Numbered from the stretch's first letter, positions 19,021 to 29,440 are shown. The stretch is 64,000 bases of DNA from Pseudomonas neuropathica (GCF_015461835.1 NZ_JACOPX010000009.1:1-64000), one strand, 5' to 3'. Program-made: numbers and translations. Notes: a model not told the origin generated them from the letters alone.

Positions 19021-20192
19021 CAGCCTTGCCAGCTCTTCAAACCACGGGCAATACGCTCCACCGCTTCCTGTAAGCGAGGGAGGTTTTGCGTGTAGGCAAA
19101 ACGCACATGGTGACTGGCCTGATAGCGACCGAAATCCAGACCAGGGGTGAACGCTACATGTTCGGTTTCAAGGAAATGACGGCAGAACGCGAAGGCATCG
19201 CCGCCGAACTGGCTGATATCGGCATAAAGATAGAAAGCGCCTTCCGGCTCCACGGCGATGTTGAAACCCAACTCGCGCAACGCTGGCAGGAGGAAATCAC
19301 GGCGACGACCAAATTCGGCCCGGCGCTCTTCCAGAATGGCGATGGTGTCCGGTTCGAAACAGGCCAACGCCGCATATTGGGCCATGCTCGGCGCACTGAT
19401 GTAGAGGTTCTGCGCCAGTTTTTCCAGCTCGCTGACGGCAGCGTCCGGCGCCACCAGCCAGCCGAGACGCCAGCCGGTCATGCCGAAATACTTGGAAAAA
19501 CTGTTCAGCACAAAAGCGCTGTCGTCGACTTCCAGTACGCTGGCGGCATCGGTGCCGTAGGTCAGACCGTGGTAGATCTCGTCTACCACCAAATGCCCGT
19601 GTTTAGCCTTGATGGCTGTGGATAACGCGGCCAGTTCGTCGCGGGTCAGGAGGGTGCCGGTCGGGTTGGCTGGTGAAGCGACCAGTGCACCGACGCTGTC
19701 ATGATCCCAATGGCGCTCAACCAGATCCGGAGTCAACTGATAGCGCACGTCCGGCCCTACAGGAACCAGCTGCGCCGCACCTTCCACCAGGCGCAGAAAG
19801 TGCCGGTTACACGGGTAACCGGGATCCGCCAGCAGCCAGTGTTTACCTGGATCGACCAGCAAAGCGCTGGCCAGCAACAGCGCTCCGGAACCGCCCGGCG
19901 TGATCAGAATCCGCCGCGGATCGATGTTCAGGCCATAGCGCGATTGGTAAAAACCGGAAATCGCCTCGCGCAATTCAGGAATGCCGCGCGCAGCGGTGTA
20001 ACGGGTCTTGCCCGCCGTTAAAGCGGCCTGCCCGGCACGAATGATCGGCTCGGCAGTAGTGAAGTCCGGCTCGCCGATTTCCAGGTGGATCACGTCGTGG
20101 CCTTCAGCCTGTAATTCATTGGCCCGCGCCAGCAGCGCCATCACATGGAACGGTTCGATCGCACGACTGCGCGCACTGTAGGGCTGAGCCAT
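19020..20192 (-). CDS. Pyridoxal-phosphate-dependent aminotransferase, class I/II
   Basis: A 390-residue fold-type I aminotransferase. It has the N-terminal [10 protein letters not shown] motif, the cofactor-binding segment [11 protein letters not shown], the Asn in SPANPTG that contacts pyridoxal ring groups, and the Schiff-base lysine in [15 protein letters not shown] (near residue 234). The C-terminal Arg-containing HVRFAYT segment binds the substrate carboxylate. The substrate cannot be told from sequence; aspartate/aromatic/alanine-type activity is possible. It precedes sfsA with a four-base overlap, so both are co-transcribed. Confidence 0.93.
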   Translation of the reverse strand: MAQPYSARSRAIEPFHVMALLARANELQAEGHDVIHLEIGEPDFTTAEPIIRAGQAALTAGKTRYTAARGIPELREAISGFYQSRYGLNIDPRRILITPGGSGALLLASALLVDPGKHWLLADPGYPCNRHFLRLVEGAAQLVPVGPDVRYQLTPDLVERHWDHDSVGALVASPANPTGTLLTRDELAALSTAIKAKHGHLVVDEIYHGLTYGTDAASVLEVDDSAFVLNSFSKYFGMTGWRLGWLVAPDAAVSELEKLAQNLYISAPSMAQYAALACFEPDTIAILEERRAEFGRRRDFLLPALRELGFNIAVEPEGAFYLYADISQFGGDAFAFCRHFLETEHVAFTPGLDFGRYQASHHVRFAYTQNLPRLQEAVERIARGLKSWQG

Positions 20193-20526
20193 TGGTTTTC
20201 CTTCGGCAGGGAAAAAGAGACGATTCTACCCATCTGCCGGAACGAGCGAGAACCCGCAGCGGTCACAGCCTCAAGAACGCTGGACTGTAACGATACGAGC
20301 GTACGCTCCAGGATTGACTAAAATCAGTGATTGAACAGGTCTTCAACACCACCAGACACGGCTTGCCAAACATTTGCAAGCGCCACCCGCCGGGGCCTCG
20401 ACATCCGGGAGTAGCGCAGGCCGATTTGATCTGGTAAGTTCGCCCGCTTGCAGCCGCAGGGCCGGCAGGTGTCGGTGATGGAGCAATCCTGCGCAATGGA
20501 TTACAAGAGTAGAGGCGGTCCATTTC
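20193..20526 (+). other. Intergenic region upstream of dksA
   Basis: 334 bases between the divergent aminotransferase and dksA. It is GC-rich in the middle (CCGCCGGGGCC near 20388) and presumably contains the dksA promoter and a long leader. An AGAGG sequence lies about ten bases before the dksA ATG. I see no gene, REP or convincing promoter hexamers here. Confidence 0.5.
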
Positions 20527-20970
20527 ATGCCCACCCAAGCAAAGCAACAGCAGAATCAGACGATCAGCGGTTTCGAACCTTATGTTCCGGCGAAAGGTGA
20601 AGAGTACATGGGCGCCCCAATGCGCGCGCACTTCACCAAGGTCCTGAACAAGTGGAAACAGGAGTTGATGCAGGAAGTTGACCGCACCGTTGACCACATG
20701 AAGGACGAAGCTGCCAATTTCCCGGATCCGGCCGACCGTGCCAGCCAGGAAGAAGAGTTCGCCCTCGAACTTCGCGCCCGCGACCGCGAACGCAAGCTGA
20801 TCAAGAAAATCGACAAGACACTGCAACTGATCGAAGACGAAGAGTACGGCTGGTGTGATTCGTGCGGCGTCGAGATTGGTGTAAAACGCCTGGAAGCACG
20901 TCCTACTGCCGACATGTGCGTCGACTGCAAGACCCTGGCGGAAATCAAGGAAAAGCAGGTCGGCAAGTAA
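20527..20970 (+). CDS. dksA: DksA, RNA polymerase-binding transcription factor
   Basis: A 147-residue DksA. It binds the RNA polymerase secondary channel and with ppGpp represses rRNA/tRNA promoters and activates amino acid genes. The coiled coil (about residues 33-105) has an acidic tip (NFPDPADRASQEE). The zinc finger is the classical four-Cys type: C110, C113, C131 and C134. That distinguishes it from the Cys-poor DksA2 paralogue of pseudomonads. It has its own terminator. The rRNA- and tRNA-type promoters in this same window are its typical targets. Confidence 0.97.
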   Translation: MPTQAKQQQNQTISGFEPYVPAKGEEYMGAPMRAHFTKVLNKWKQELMQEVDRTVDHMKDEAANFPDPADRASQEEEFALELRARDRERKLIKKIDKTLQLIEDEEYGWCDSCGVEIGVKRLEARPTADMCVDCKTLAEIKEKQVGK

Positions 20971-20984
20971 TCTTGACCTGAACG

Positions 20985-21014
20985 AAAAACGGAGCGTGCG
21001 AACGCTCCGTTTTT
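20985..21014 (+). terminator. dksA terminator
   Basis: ACGGAGCG/CGCTCCGT stem with a six-base loop, five T on the downstream side and A-run upstream, so it can work in both directions. It starts 15 bases after the dksA stop. Confidence 0.9.
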
Positions 21015-21039
21015 GTTTCTGCCTTTTGCCTTTGCCTTT

Positions 21040-21129
21040 TGTAGGAGTGAGCCTGCTCGCGATAGCGGTGGGTCGGTCAATATCGGTGTTGAATGTCACA
21101 CCGCTATCGCGAGCAGGCTCACTCCTGCA
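21040..21129. repeat. REP pair (GTAGGAGTGAGCC class)
   Basis: Inverted copies of the GTAGGAGTGAGCCTGCTCGC arm flank a short variable centre. It lies between the dksA terminator and gluQ. The right arm has TGCA in place of TACA. Confidence 0.9.
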
Positions 21130-21168
21130 GGTTGACCTGCGTATAGCCTGAAAAGTAGCTTCGTCTCC

Positions 21169-22065
21169 ATGACTGCCAAAACATCCCCTGCCTACATCGG
21201 CCGCTTCGCCCCAACCCCCAGTGGCCATTTGCACTTCGGTTCGCTGGTTGCCGCCCTCGCCTCCTACCTCGACGCTCGCTCGGTCGGCGGTCGCTGGCTG
21301 GTGCGCATGGAAGATCTCGACCCGCCCCGCGAAGAACCCGGCGCACAAGCGGCGATTCTCAAGGCGCTGGAAAGCTACGGCTTTGAATGGGACGGCGACA
21401 TGGTGCGCCAGAGCGATCGCCACGACGCCTACGCGGATGTCCTCAACAGCCTGTTCAATCACGGCCTCGCTTACGCCTGCACCTGCTCGCGCAAACAGCT
21501 TGAAGCGTACAACGGCATTTATCCGGGCCTGTGCCGCAATGCCGGCCACGATCAGCAAGACGCCGCTATCCGCCTGCGCGTACCCGAACTGGAATACCAC
21601 TTTATTGATCGCGTGCAGGGCGAATATCGCCAGCATCTGGGCCGTGACGTCGGCGATTTCGTGATCCGCCGCCGCGACGGTCTCTACGCCTATCAACTGG
21701 CGGTGGTACTGGATGATGCCTGGCAAGGTATCACCGACATCGTGCGTGGTGCCGACCTGCTCGACTCGACGCCGCGCCAACTCTATCTGCAAGAGTTGCT
21801 GGGGTTGCGCCAGCCGCGCTATCTGCACCTGCCGCTGATTACCCAACCGGACGGCAACAAACTCGGCAAGTCTTACCGCTCGCCACCGCTGGAAGCAGAT
21901 CAAGCCACGCCATTGCTGCTGAGGGCGCTGCGCGCTCTGGGGCAAAACCCCGGCGTCGAACTGGCTCATGCCTCGCCGCAAGAATTACTCAAGTGGGGCA
22001 GCGCACACTGGGATGCCACGAAGATCCCGCGCACACTGACCCTGCCCGAAGCGCAACTGCTATGA
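21169..22065 (+). CDS. gluQ: GluQ, glutamyl-Q tRNA(Asp) synthetase
   Basis: A 298-residue paralogue of the glutamyl-tRNA synthetase catalytic domain that attaches glutamate to queuosine in the tRNA(Asp) anticodon. The class I HIGH-like motif is FAPTPSGHLHFGSL near residue 13-26, a zinc-binding Cys cluster lies in CTCSRKQLEAYNGIYPGLC (about residues 103-121), and the KMSKS-like motif is NKLGKS. The anticodon-binding domain of true GluRS is absent, as expected. It lies downstream of dksA, the usual context. Confidence 0.95.
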   Translation: MTAKTSPAYIGRFAPTPSGHLHFGSLVAALASYLDARSVGGRWLVRMEDLDPPREEPGAQAAILKALESYGFEWDGDMVRQSDRHDAYADVLNSLFNHGLAYACTCSRKQLEAYNGIYPGLCRNAGHDQQDAAIRLRVPELEYHFIDRVQGEYRQHLGRDVGDFVIRRRDGLYAYQLAVVLDDAWQGITDIVRGADLLDSTPRQLYLQELLGLRQPRYLHLPLITQPDGNKLGKSYRSPPLEADQATPLLLRALRALGQNPGVELAHASPQELLKWGSAHWDATKIPRTLTLPEAQLL

Positions 22066-22142
22066 CGACACTTGCAGTCGTGCGCCCATCCGTTACCATC
22101 GCCGCACGTTTTCGGGCACACGCATAAAAAAGAGAGGCCGGG

Positions 22143-22319
22143 ATGTACATCTATCGCTTGGTCCTGCTTTTAGTCGTGGGGATCTATCTGTTTTCCCCCG
22201 CCATCATGGATTGGTGGATCGACGCTACGGGCGCCTGGTATCGCCCCTATCTGCTCTGGCTGATCCTGATTGTCGTGACCTTCATCCTGCAGAGCCAAAA
22301 AGATGCCGATGAGCTTTAG
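22143..22319 (+). CDS. cbrX: CbrX-like small membrane protein overlapping cbrA
   Basis: A 58-residue protein, MYIYRLVLLLVVGIYLFSP at the N-terminus, with two predicted membrane helices (about 4-20 and 38-52) separated by a Trp-rich loop (MDWWIDATGAWYRP). Its last 17 bases overlap the start of cbrA in another frame. I recall an equivalent open reading frame in P. putida called cbrX, proposed to couple cbrA translation. The function of the peptide itself is unknown. Codon use and conserved position argue that it is real. Confidence 0.75.
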   Translation: MYIYRLVLLLVVGIYLFSPAIMDWWIDATGAWYRPYLLWLILIVVTFILQSQKDADEL

Positions 22320-25257
22320 CCTGACCCAGATGATCCTGATCAGCGCCGCGTACCTGGCGGTGCTGTTCGGCGTCGCCTGGATCAGCGAACGGGGCATGAT
22401 CCCGCGGGCGATCATTCGCCACCCGCTGACCTACACCTTGTCGCTGGGGGTTTACGCCAGTGCGTGGGCGTTCTACGGCACGGTCGGCCTCGCCTATCAG
22501 TACGGCTACGGCTTTCTGTCCAGTTACCTCGGCGTGTCCGGCGCGTTTCTGCTGGCGCCGGTGTTGCTCTATCCGATCCTGAAGATCACCCGCACTTATC
22601 AACTGTCTTCGCTGGCCGATCTGTTTGCATTTCGCTTTCGCAGCACCTGGGCCGGTGCGCTGACCACGATTTTCATGCTGATCGGTGTGCTGCCGCTGCT
22701 GGCGTTGCAGATTCAGGCGGTGGCCGACTCCATTGGCATTCTGACCGGCGAGCCGATCCAGAGTCGCGTCGCGCTGGCGTTCTGTGCGCTGATCATCCTG
22801 TTCACGATTTTCTTCGGTTCCCGGCATATCGCCACCCGTGAGAAGCACGAAGGACTGGTGTTTGCGATTGCCTTCGAATCGGTGATCAAACTGGTCGCCC
22901 TTGGCGGCGTCGGCCTGTATGCGTTGTACGGCGTGTTCGACGGCCCGCAACAGCTTGAGATTTGGCTGCTGCAAAACCAGACTGCCCTCGCCGCGCTGCA
23001 CACGCCGTTACAGGAAGGCCCGTGGCGTACGCTGCTGCTGGTGTTCTTTGCCTCGGCGATCGTGATGCCGCACATGTATCACATGACCTTTACCGAAAAC
23101 CTCAACCCGCGCTCGCTGGTCAGTGCGAGCTGGGGTCTGCCGCTGTTTCTGCTGCTGATGAGCCTGGCGGTGCCGCTGATTCTCTGGGCCGGCCTCAAAC
23201 TCGGCGCCACAACCAACCCGGAATACTTCACCCTCGGCATCGGCATCGCCGCCAACAGCAAACCGCTGGCGTTGCTCGCCTATGTCGGCGGTTTATCGGC
23301 GGCCAGCGGGCTGATCATCGTCACCACGCTGGCGCTGTCGGGCATGGCGCTGAACCACTTGGTTTTGCCGCTCTACCAGCCGCCGGCCGAAGGCAACATC
23401 TACCGCTGGCTGAAGTGGACCCGCCGCGCGCTGATCGTCGCAATCATCATGGCCGGTTTCGGTTTCTACCTGATGCTTGGCGCCGAGCAGGATCTGGCCA
23501 ATCTCGGCATCGTCGCGTTTGTCGCGACCCTGCAATTCCTGCCCGGGGTGTTGTCGGTGTTGTACTGGCCGACCGCCAACCGTCGCGGCTTTATCGCCGG
23601 TCTGCTGGCGGGAATTCTGGTCTGGGTAGTGACCATGCTGCTGCCGCTGGTCGGCAATCTGCAGGGTTTCTACATCCCGCTGCTGAACATGATTTACGTG
23701 CTCGACGACACCAGTTGGCACATGGCTGCAATCGCCTCGCTCGCCGCCAACGTATTGATGTTCACCCTGATCTCACTGTTCACCAACGCCAGTCCCGAAG
23801 AGGCCAGCGCTGCCGAAGCCTGTGCGGTAGACAACGTCCGTCGTCCGCAGCGCCGTGAACTGCATGCGGCCTCGCCACAGGAATTCGCCACACAACTGGC
23901 CAAACCGCTGGGCGCCAAGGCTGCGCAGAAAGAAGTCGAGCAAGCGTTGCGTGACCTCTATCTACCCTTTGACGAACGCCGTCCTTATGCACTGCGCCGT
24001 TTGCGTGACCGTATCGAGGCCAACCTTTCCGGTCTGATGGGCCCAAGCGTGGCGCAGGACATGGTGGAAACCTTCCTGCCCTACAAGGCTGGCGGCGAAA
24101 ACTATGTGACCGAAGACATTCACTTCATTGAAAGCCGCCTCGAGGATTACCACTCGCGCCTCACAGGTCTGGCCGCCGAACTCGACGCCCTGCGCCGTTA
24201 CCACCGCCAAACCTTGCAGGAACTGCCGATGGGCGTCTGCTCGCTGGCCAAGGATCAAGAGATCCTGATGTGGAACAAGGCCATGGAAGAACTCACCGGA
24301 ATCGCCGCGCAACGCGTGGTGGGTTCGCGCCTGAGTACCATCGGCGAGCCGTGGAAAGAGTTACTCCAGGGTTTCATCAACCTGCCCGACGAGCATTTGC
24401 ACAAACAGCACCTGGCCCTCGACGGTCAGACGCGCTGGCTGAACCTGCACAAAGCGGCAATCGACGAACCGTTGGCACCGGGTAACAGCGGCCTGGTGCT
24501 ACTGGTCGAAGATTTGACCGAAACGCAGATGCTCGAAGACAAACTGGTGCACTCCGAGCGTCTGGCCAGCATTGGTCGTCTCGCGGCGGGTGTGGCTCAC
24601 GAAATCGGCAACCCGATCACCGGCATCGCTTGTCTTGCGCAAAACCTGCGCGAAGAGCGTGAAGATGACGGTGAACTGACGGAAATCAGCGGGCAGATTC
24701 TCGAACAGACCAAACGTGTGTCGCGCATCGTCCAGTCGCTGATGAGTTTCGCCCACGCTGGCAGCCACCAGCACAGTGACGAGCCCGTTTGTCTGGCAGA
24801 GGTCGCTCAAGATGCGATCGGCCTGCTGGCCCTGAACCGACGCAATTTCGAGGTGCAGTTCTACAACCTCTGCGATCCTGATCATTGGGTCGAAGGCGAT
24901 CCGCAGCGACTCGCCCAGGTACTGATCAACTTGCTCTCCAACGCCCGCGACGCCTCGCCGCCGCACAGTGCGGTACGGGTCAAGAGCGAAGCCGGCGAAC
25001 ACACGGTCGATCTGATCGTCGAAGACGAAGGCAGCGGTATTCCGAAGAACATCATGGATAGATTGTTCGAACCCTTCTTCACCACCAAGGATCCTGGCGA
25101 AGGCACCGGTCTGGGCCTTGCACTGGTCTATTCCATCGTTGAAGAGCATTATGGACAAATCACCATCGACAGCCCGGCTGATGTACAAAGCCAACGCGGC
25201 ACCCGTATCCGGGTGACCTTACCGCGTCATGTCGAAGCGACGTCCGCTGTGAACTGA
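22303..25257 (+). CDS. cbrA: CbrA, sensor histidine kinase with a solute:sodium symporter domain
   Basis: A 984-residue hybrid of transporter and kinase. Residues 1 to about 500 form a 12-14-helix sodium/solute symporter (SSSF) domain. A linker, a PAS-like sensor (around 630-720) and the kinase core follow: phosphoacceptor His766 in [11 protein letters not shown] and ATP-binding boxes DEGSGIP and GTGLGLAL. With CbrB it controls carbon and nitrogen use and catabolite repression; the transporter domain has been linked to histidine uptake in Pseudomonas. It starts inside cbrX (ATG 22303; a second ATG six bases on is possible). cbrB follows after 22 bases. Confidence 0.96.
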   Translation: MPMSFSLTQMILISAAYLAVLFGVAWISERGMIPRAIIRHPLTYTLSLGVYASAWAFYGTVGLAYQYGYGFLSSYLGVSGAFLLAPVLLYPILKITRTYQLSSLADLFAFRFRSTWAGALTTIFMLIGVLPLLALQIQAVADSIGILTGEPIQSRVALAFCALIILFTIFFGSRHIATREKHEGLVFAIAFESVIKLVALGGVGLYALYGVFDGPQQLEIWLLQNQTALAALHTPLQEGPWRTLLLVFFASAIVMPHMYHMTFTENLNPRSLVSASWGLPLFLLLMSLAVPLILWAGLKLGATTNPEYFTLGIGIAANSKPLALLAYVGGLSAASGLIIVTTLALSGMALNHLVLPLYQPPAEGNIYRWLKWTRRALIVAIIMAGFGFYLMLGAEQDLANLGIVAFVATLQFLPGVLSVLYWPTANRRGFIAGLLAGILVWVVTMLLPLVGNLQGFYIPLLNMIYVLDDTSWHMAAIASLAANVLMFTLISLFTNASPEEASAAEACAVDNVRRPQRRELHAASPQEFATQLAKPLGAKAAQKEVEQALRDLYLPFDERRPYALRRLRDRIEANLSGLMGPSVAQDMVETFLPYKAGGENYVTEDIHFIESRLEDYHSRLTGLAAELDALRRYHRQTLQELPMGVCSLAKDQEILMWNKAMEELTGIAAQRVVGSRLSTIGEPWKELLQGFINLPDEHLHKQHLALDGQTRWLNLHKAAIDEPLAPGNSGLVLLVEDLTETQMLEDKLVHSERLASIGRLAAGVAHEIGNPITGIACLAQNLREEREDDGELTEISGQILEQTKRVSRIVQSLMSFAHAGSHQHSDEPVCLAEVAQDAIGLLALNRRNFEVQFYNLCDPDHWVEGDPQRLAQVLINLLSNARDASPPHSAVRVKSEAGEHTVDLIVEDEGSGIPKNIMDRLFEPFFTTKDPGEGTGLGLALVYSIVEEHYGQITIDSPADVQSQRGTRIRVTLPRHVEATSAVN

Positions 25258-25279
25258 GACCGTCGAGAGTATCGAATCA

Positions 25280-26716
25280 ATGCCGCACATTTTGATCGTC
25301 GAAGACGAAACAATTATCCGCTCCGCCTTGCGCCGCCTGCTGGAACGCAACCAGTACCAGGTCAGCGAAGCCGGTTCAGTGCAGGAAGCACAAGAACGCT
25401 TCACCATTCCTACGTTCGATCTGATCGTCAGCGATCTGCGTTTGCCGGGCGCGCCGGGCACTGAGCTGATCAAGCTCGGCCAGGGCACTCCGGTGCTGAT
25501 CATGACCAGCTATGCCAGCCTGCGCTCGGCGGTCGACTCGATGAAGATGGGCGCGGTGGACTACATCGCCAAGCCTTTCGACCACGATGAAATGCTTCAG
25601 GCTGTCGCGCGGATCCTGCGTGATCGCCAATCGGCACCGGCTGCTGGCGAAGCAGTTGCCAGTAAACCGGCCAATGGCAGCGGCAAATCCGCCGTCGACA
25701 ACAGCAACGGAGAGATTGGCATCATCGGCTCCTGCCCACCGATGCAGGACTTGTACAGCAAGATCCGTAAAGTCGCGCCGACCGATTCCAATGTGTTGAT
25801 CCAGGGCGAGTCCGGCACCGGTAAAGAACTGGTAGCCCGCGCCCTGCACAACCTGTCGAAACGCGCCAAGGCGCCGATGATCTCGGTGAACTGCGCAGCC
25901 ATTCCGGAAAGCCTGATCGAGTCCGAACTGTTCGGCCACGAGAAAGGCGCATTCACCGGCGCCAGCGCCGGGCGTGCTGGACTGGTCGAAGCGGCGGACG
26001 GCGGCACTTTGTTCCTCGACGAAATCGGTGAGCTGCCACTGGAAGCTCAGGCCCGCCTGCTGCGTGTGTTGCAGGAAGGCGAAATTCGCCGGGTCGGTTC
26101 GGTGCAGTCGCAAAAAGTCGACGTGCGCCTGATTGCTGCGACTCACCGCGACTTGAAGAGCCTGGCGAAAATCGGCCAGTTCCGTGAAGACCTTTATTAT
26201 CGTCTGCACGTGATCGCGTTAAAACTGCCGGCCCTGCGCGAGCGCGGCGCCGACGTCAACGAGATCGCCACGGCTTTCCTCGCTCGCCAAAGTGCGCGCA
26301 TCAACCGTACCGACCTGAAATTTGCCGCGGATGCCGAACAGGCGATTCGTCATTATTCCTGGCCGGGTAACGTGCGTGAGCTGGAAAACGCAGTCGAGCG
26401 CGCGGTGATTCTCAGCGAAAGCCCGGAAATCTCCGCCGACCTGCTGGGCATCGACATCGAACTCAGCGATCTGGAAGACGACGAGTTCATCGGTCTGCCA
26501 CCGCAAACGGCGGGTAACGCCAGCAACAGCAGCCATGAGCCGACCGAAGACCTGTCGCTGGAAGACTACTTCCAGCACTTCGTCCTCGAGCATCAGGACC
26601 ACATGACCGAGACCGAACTGGCGCGCAAACTGGGCGTCAGCCGTAAATGTCTGTGGGAACGCCGTCAGCGTCTGGGCATCCCACGGCGCAAGACCGGGGT
26701 CGCCAGCGAGAGCTGA
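25280..26716 (+). CDS. cbrB: CbrB, sigma54-dependent response regulator
   Basis: A 478-residue NtrC-family activator. The receiver domain has acidic residues E8-D9, phosphoacceptor Asp52 in VSDLRLPG and Lys98. The AAA+ domain has Walker A G176-ESGTGKE and the sigma54-contact loop GAFTGA at 223-228. The C-terminal helix-turn-helix is [15 protein letters not shown]. It activates the sigma54 promoter of the sRNA CrcZ directly downstream (family knowledge), which here has a recognisable -24/-12 element at 26888-26903. Confidence 0.97.
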   Translation: MPHILIVEDETIIRSALRRLLERNQYQVSEAGSVQEAQERFTIPTFDLIVSDLRLPGAPGTELIKLGQGTPVLIMTSYASLRSAVDSMKMGAVDYIAKPFDHDEMLQAVARILRDRQSAPAAGEAVASKPANGSGKSAVDNSNGEIGIIGSCPPMQDLYSKIRKVAPTDSNVLIQGESGTGKELVARALHNLSKRAKAPMISVNCAAIPESLIESELFGHEKGAFTGASAGRAGLVEAADGGTLFLDEIGELPLEAQARLLRVLQEGEIRRVGSVQSQKVDVRLIAATHRDLKSLAKIGQFREDLYYRLHVIALKLPALRERGADVNEIATAFLARQSARINRTDLKFAADAEQAIRHYSWPGNVRELENAVERAVILSESPEISADLLGIDIELSDLEDDEFIGLPPQTAGNASNSSHEPTEDLSLEDYFQHFVLEHQDHMTETELARKLGVSRKCLWERRQRLGIPRRKTGVASES

Positions 26717-26791
26717 ACGTTACCTGTCGAGTGTGCGGGTAACGCTTGAGGATGTGAAAAAACTGTTACCGCGATCCTTTCACGTAACAGA

Positions 26792-26828
26792 AGCCGGGGT
26801 TATCGGTAACGAAACCCCGGCTTTTTTT
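26792..26828 (+). terminator. cbrB terminator
   Basis: AGCCGGGGTT/AACCCCGGCT stem, loop about ten bases, followed by seven T. It separates cbrAB from the crcZ promoter. Confidence 0.92.
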
Positions 26829-26887
26829 CGCCCCGACAAAACGGTTATATCGACCTAACCCCTTGTTTTATTGGGTTTCGCAAAAGT

Positions 26888-26903
26888 TGGCACGGCCCCT
26901 GCT
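26888..26903 (+). promoter_or_regulatory. Sigma54 promoter of crcZ
   Basis: TGGCACGGCCCCTGCT matches the -24/-12 consensus TGGCACG-N4-YTGCW. The GG and GC dinucleotides are correctly spaced. The predicted start is about 26914. CbrB is the expected activator. Confidence 0.9.
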
Positions 26904-26913
26904 ATATGTTTGG

Positions 26914-27280
26914 TACAAGAACAATAACAAGCAATGCACAAGACAATAAAAATAAGACGAATCGACTCACGCACAATAAAAACAAGACGGCGAGAGGCGC
27001 AGCTAACTGATTCTTTTGGAGAGGCGTTGTATTTGGGGCTTGCCCCACGACCAGGCCGAGAACAACAAAAACTGTCCTAAGACAGAGCCTGTACTGGTTG
27101 GATCGAGAGATCACTGCAATTCAGCGACCAAAGCAATCCGTTTGCTCTTGGCTCCCGATTGGGAGGGTCACGAAGGAAACACTTCGTGGCGAGGGCACTC
27201 AACAAAAACAAGAAGCCCGAATCAATAATAAAAAGAGCACGCAACTACTTCTTGGGGAGCTTCGGCTCCCCTTGTAGTTT
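26914..27280 (+). ncRNA. crcZ: CrcZ, catabolite-repression sRNA that sequesters Hfq/Crc
   Basis: No gene fits this A-rich, roughly 370-base stretch between cbrB and pcnB, the fixed position of CrcZ in pseudomonads. It carries at least five A-rich AAnAAnAA motifs (26920, 26945, 26975, 27061, 27201, 27224), the sites where Hfq and Crc bind. It starts behind a sigma54 promoter and ends in a stem-loop. When CbrAB is active, CrcZ titrates Hfq-Crc away from target mRNAs and relieves catabolite repression. The exact 5' end is inferred from promoter spacing. Confidence 0.92.
27243..27279 (+). terminator. crcZ 3' stem-loop
   Basis: GGGGAGC-TTCG-GCTCCCC (27254-27271) with an outer AACTAC/GTAGTT stem. 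The very stable UUCG tetraloop is notable. The T-rich tail is weak (TTGTAGTTTCTCC). Confidence 0.8.
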
Positions 27281-27449
27281 CTCCTCGTAGCAAAATCCCC
27301 CCTTTTTATCGTGCGCGATGCCTGTAGCCTGCGGCTTGCAGCTCAAATCGGCCGTGTCCTACACCATCCCCCGACTAAATGCTAGAATCTGCGCCCATCA
27401 TGCGGTCATTCTTTGGTATGGCCGAACATTCCTTCAAACAGTGCATCCC

Positions 27450-28850
27450 ATGCTGAAGAAGCTGTTCCAGTCATTCCGATCTCCCGTGCGTCGTACGCAA
27501 CACATCCGCAGCACCCCTGAAGTGCTCAACAGCGGCCAACATTCGCTGCAGAAAACGCAATTCAGCCGCTATGCGGTGAATATCGTCGAACGCCTGCAAG
27601 GTGCCGGTTACCAGGCTTATCTGGTCGGCGGTTGCGTGCGTGACATGCTGCTGGGCATCACGCCCAAGGATTTCGACGTCGCCACCAGCGCCACCCCCGA
27701 GCAAGTCCGTGCCGAATTCCGCAATGCGCGGATCATTGGCCGTCGCTTCAAACTGGTGCACATCCATTTCGGTCGCGAAATCATCGAAGTCGCGACCTTC
27801 CGCGCCAATCACCCGGTCAACGAAGACGACGAAGACAGCAACCAGTCTTCGCGTAACGAGAGCGGGCGCATTCTGCGCGACAACGTTTACGGCACCCTGG
27901 AAGAAGACGCGCAACGCCGCGACTTCACCATCAACGCCCTGTATTACGATCCGGTCAGCGAGCGCATCCTCGATTACGCCAACGGCGTACACGATATACG
28001 CAACCACCTGATCCGTTTGATCGGCGATCCGAAGCAGCGCTACCAGGAAGACCCGGTACGCATGCTGCGCGCCGTGCGTTTCGCCGCCAAGCTCAACTTC
28101 GGTATCGAGAAACACACGGTGCAGCCGATCCGCGAACTGGCACCGATGCTGCGCGAGATTCCGTCGGCGCGTCTGTTCGAAGAAGTGCTCAAGCTGTTCC
28201 TCTCCGGGCACGGCGCGATCACCTTCGAAATGCTGGTCGATCTGCAACTGTTCGCCCCGCTGTTCCCGGCCAGTGCCGATGCGCTGGAACATAACCCGGA
28301 GTACACCCACACACTGATCAGCGAAGCGCTGACCAACACCGACTTGCGCATCAAGCAGAACAAACCGGTGACCCCGGCGTTCCTGTTTGCAGCACTGTTG
28401 TGGCCGGCTTTGCCGGCTCGCGTGTTGCGCTTGCAGGAACGTGGCATGCCGCCGATTCCAGCGATGCAGGAAGGCGCGCACGAGCTGATTGCCGAACAAT
28501 GCCAGCGCATTGCGATTCCGAAACGCTTCACTATGCCGATCCGCGAGATCTGGGACATGCAGGAGCGCCTGCCACGCCGCAGCGGCAAACGTGCCGACCT
28601 GTTGCTGGACAACCCGCGTTTCCGCGCAGGTTACGACTTCCTCCTGCTGCGTGAGAGCGCAGGCGAAGAAACCGACGGCCTGGGCGAATGGTGGACGGAT
28701 TATCAGGACGCCAACGACAGCGAACGTCGCGACATGATCCGCGACCTCAGCGGCAAGGGCGATGACGCCAGCGGTGCTCCGCGCAAACGTCGCCGCAGCA
28801 GTGGTTCCAAGCGCAAACGCGCCGGCGCCCCGAGCGCTACAGGCGAATAA
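27450..28850 (+). CDS. pcnB: PcnB, poly(A) polymerase I
   Basis: A 466-residue class II nucleotidyltransferase that adds A-tails to RNA 3' ends and so promotes RNA decay. The N-terminal nucleotidyltransferase core is GGCVRDMLLGITPKDFDVATSA in parts (GG-x-VRD near residue 62 and the DFDVAT metal-binding aspartates). The segments EDAQRRDFTINALYYD and DPKQRYQEDPVRMLRAVRFA follow. A strongly basic C-terminus (RKRRRSSGSKRKRAG) fits RNA binding. ATG 27450 gives the family N-terminus MLKKLFQSF; earlier in-frame codons lie in the crcZ-pcnB gap. Confidence 0.95.
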   Translation: MLKKLFQSFRSPVRRTQHIRSTPEVLNSGQHSLQKTQFSRYAVNIVERLQGAGYQAYLVGGCVRDMLLGITPKDFDVATSATPEQVRAEFRNARIIGRRFKLVHIHFGREIIEVATFRANHPVNEDDEDSNQSSRNESGRILRDNVYGTLEEDAQRRDFTINALYYDPVSERILDYANGVHDIRNHLIRLIGDPKQRYQEDPVRMLRAVRFAAKLNFGIEKHTVQPIRELAPMLREIPSARLFEEVLKLFLSGHGAITFEMLVDLQLFAPLFPASADALEHNPEYTHTLISEALTNTDLRIKQNKPVTPAFLFAALLWPALPARVLRLQERGMPPIPAMQEGAHELIAEQCQRIAIPKRFTMPIREIWDMQERLPRRSGKRADLLLDNPRFRAGYDFLLLRESAGEETDGLGEWWTDYQDANDSERRDMIRDLSGKGDDASGAPRKRRRSSGSKRKRAGAPSATGE

Positions 28851-28854
28851 AGGC

Positions 28855-29340
28855 ATGGAACGCATCTACATCGGCATGGGCAGCAACCTCGCTGACCCGG
28901 CCGAACAGTTGCGCAGCGCCGTCGAGGCGCTGGGGCAACTGCCGCAGACCACACTCGCGGGCGTTTCCGCCTTCTATCAAAGCGACTCGTTGCTGCCAGG
29001 CCAACCGCGGTACACCAACGCGGTCGCTGCGCTCGACAGCTCACTCGCACCGATAGAATTGCTGGATGCATTGCAAGCCATCGAGAACGATCAAGGTCGC
29101 GAACGCCTTGAGCGTTGGGGGCCTCGTACGCTGGATCTGGATATTCTGCTGTTCGGTGATCGTTTGATCGACGAGCTACGCCTGAAAGTCCCGCATTACC
29201 AGATTCAGGAACGCGCCTTCGTGTTGTACCCGCTCGCCGAACTGGCCCCGCAGGATCTGCGTCTTGCAGATGGGCGCACCCTCGCCGATCTGCTCGCCGC
29301 CTGCCCGTTCGTCGGCCTGGAACGCCTCACTACCCCCTGA
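28855..29340 (+). CDS. folK: FolK, 2-amino-4-hydroxy-6-hydroxymethyldihydropteridine pyrophosphokinase
   Basis: A 161-residue HPPK that transfers pyrophosphate from ATP to the pterin alcohol, the step before dihydropteroate synthase in folate synthesis. Start YIGMGSNLADP is typical, and RWGPRTLDLDILLFGD (about residues 83-98) carries the two magnesium-binding aspartates. The start ATG lies four bases after pcnB, so the genes are coupled. The region between folK and panB holds a REP element and a possible promoter. Confidence 0.95.
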   Translation: MERIYIGMGSNLADPAEQLRSAVEALGQLPQTTLAGVSAFYQSDSLLPGQPRYTNAVAALDSSLAPIELLDALQAIENDQGRERLERWGPRTLDLDILLFGDRLIDELRLKVPHYQIQERAFVLYPLAELAPQDLRLADGRTLADLLAACPFVGLERLTTP

Positions 29341-29351
29341 CACAAGTCCCC

Positions 29352-29440
29352 CTGTAGGAGCTGTCGAGTGAAACGAGGCTGCGATCTTTTGATTTTCAAA
29401 CCAAGATCAAAAGATCGCAGCGTTCCGCAGCTCCTACAGG
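29352..29440. repeat. REP-type inverted repeat (CTGCGATC class)
   Basis: CTGTAGGAGCTG and CAGCTCCTACAG flank the GAGGCTGCGATCTTTTGA arm and its complement. Same family as 7046-7126. It lies 11 bases after folK. Confidence 0.85.

Noticed and set aside
20263..21981. A 572-codon minus-strand frame across dksA and gluQ
   Set aside because: It is antisense to two well-identified genes and crosses a terminator and a REP pair.
26902..27228. Short open frames on both strands between cbrB and pcnB
   Set aside because: The region is the CrcZ RNA; peptides are low-complexity and lack ribosome-binding sites.
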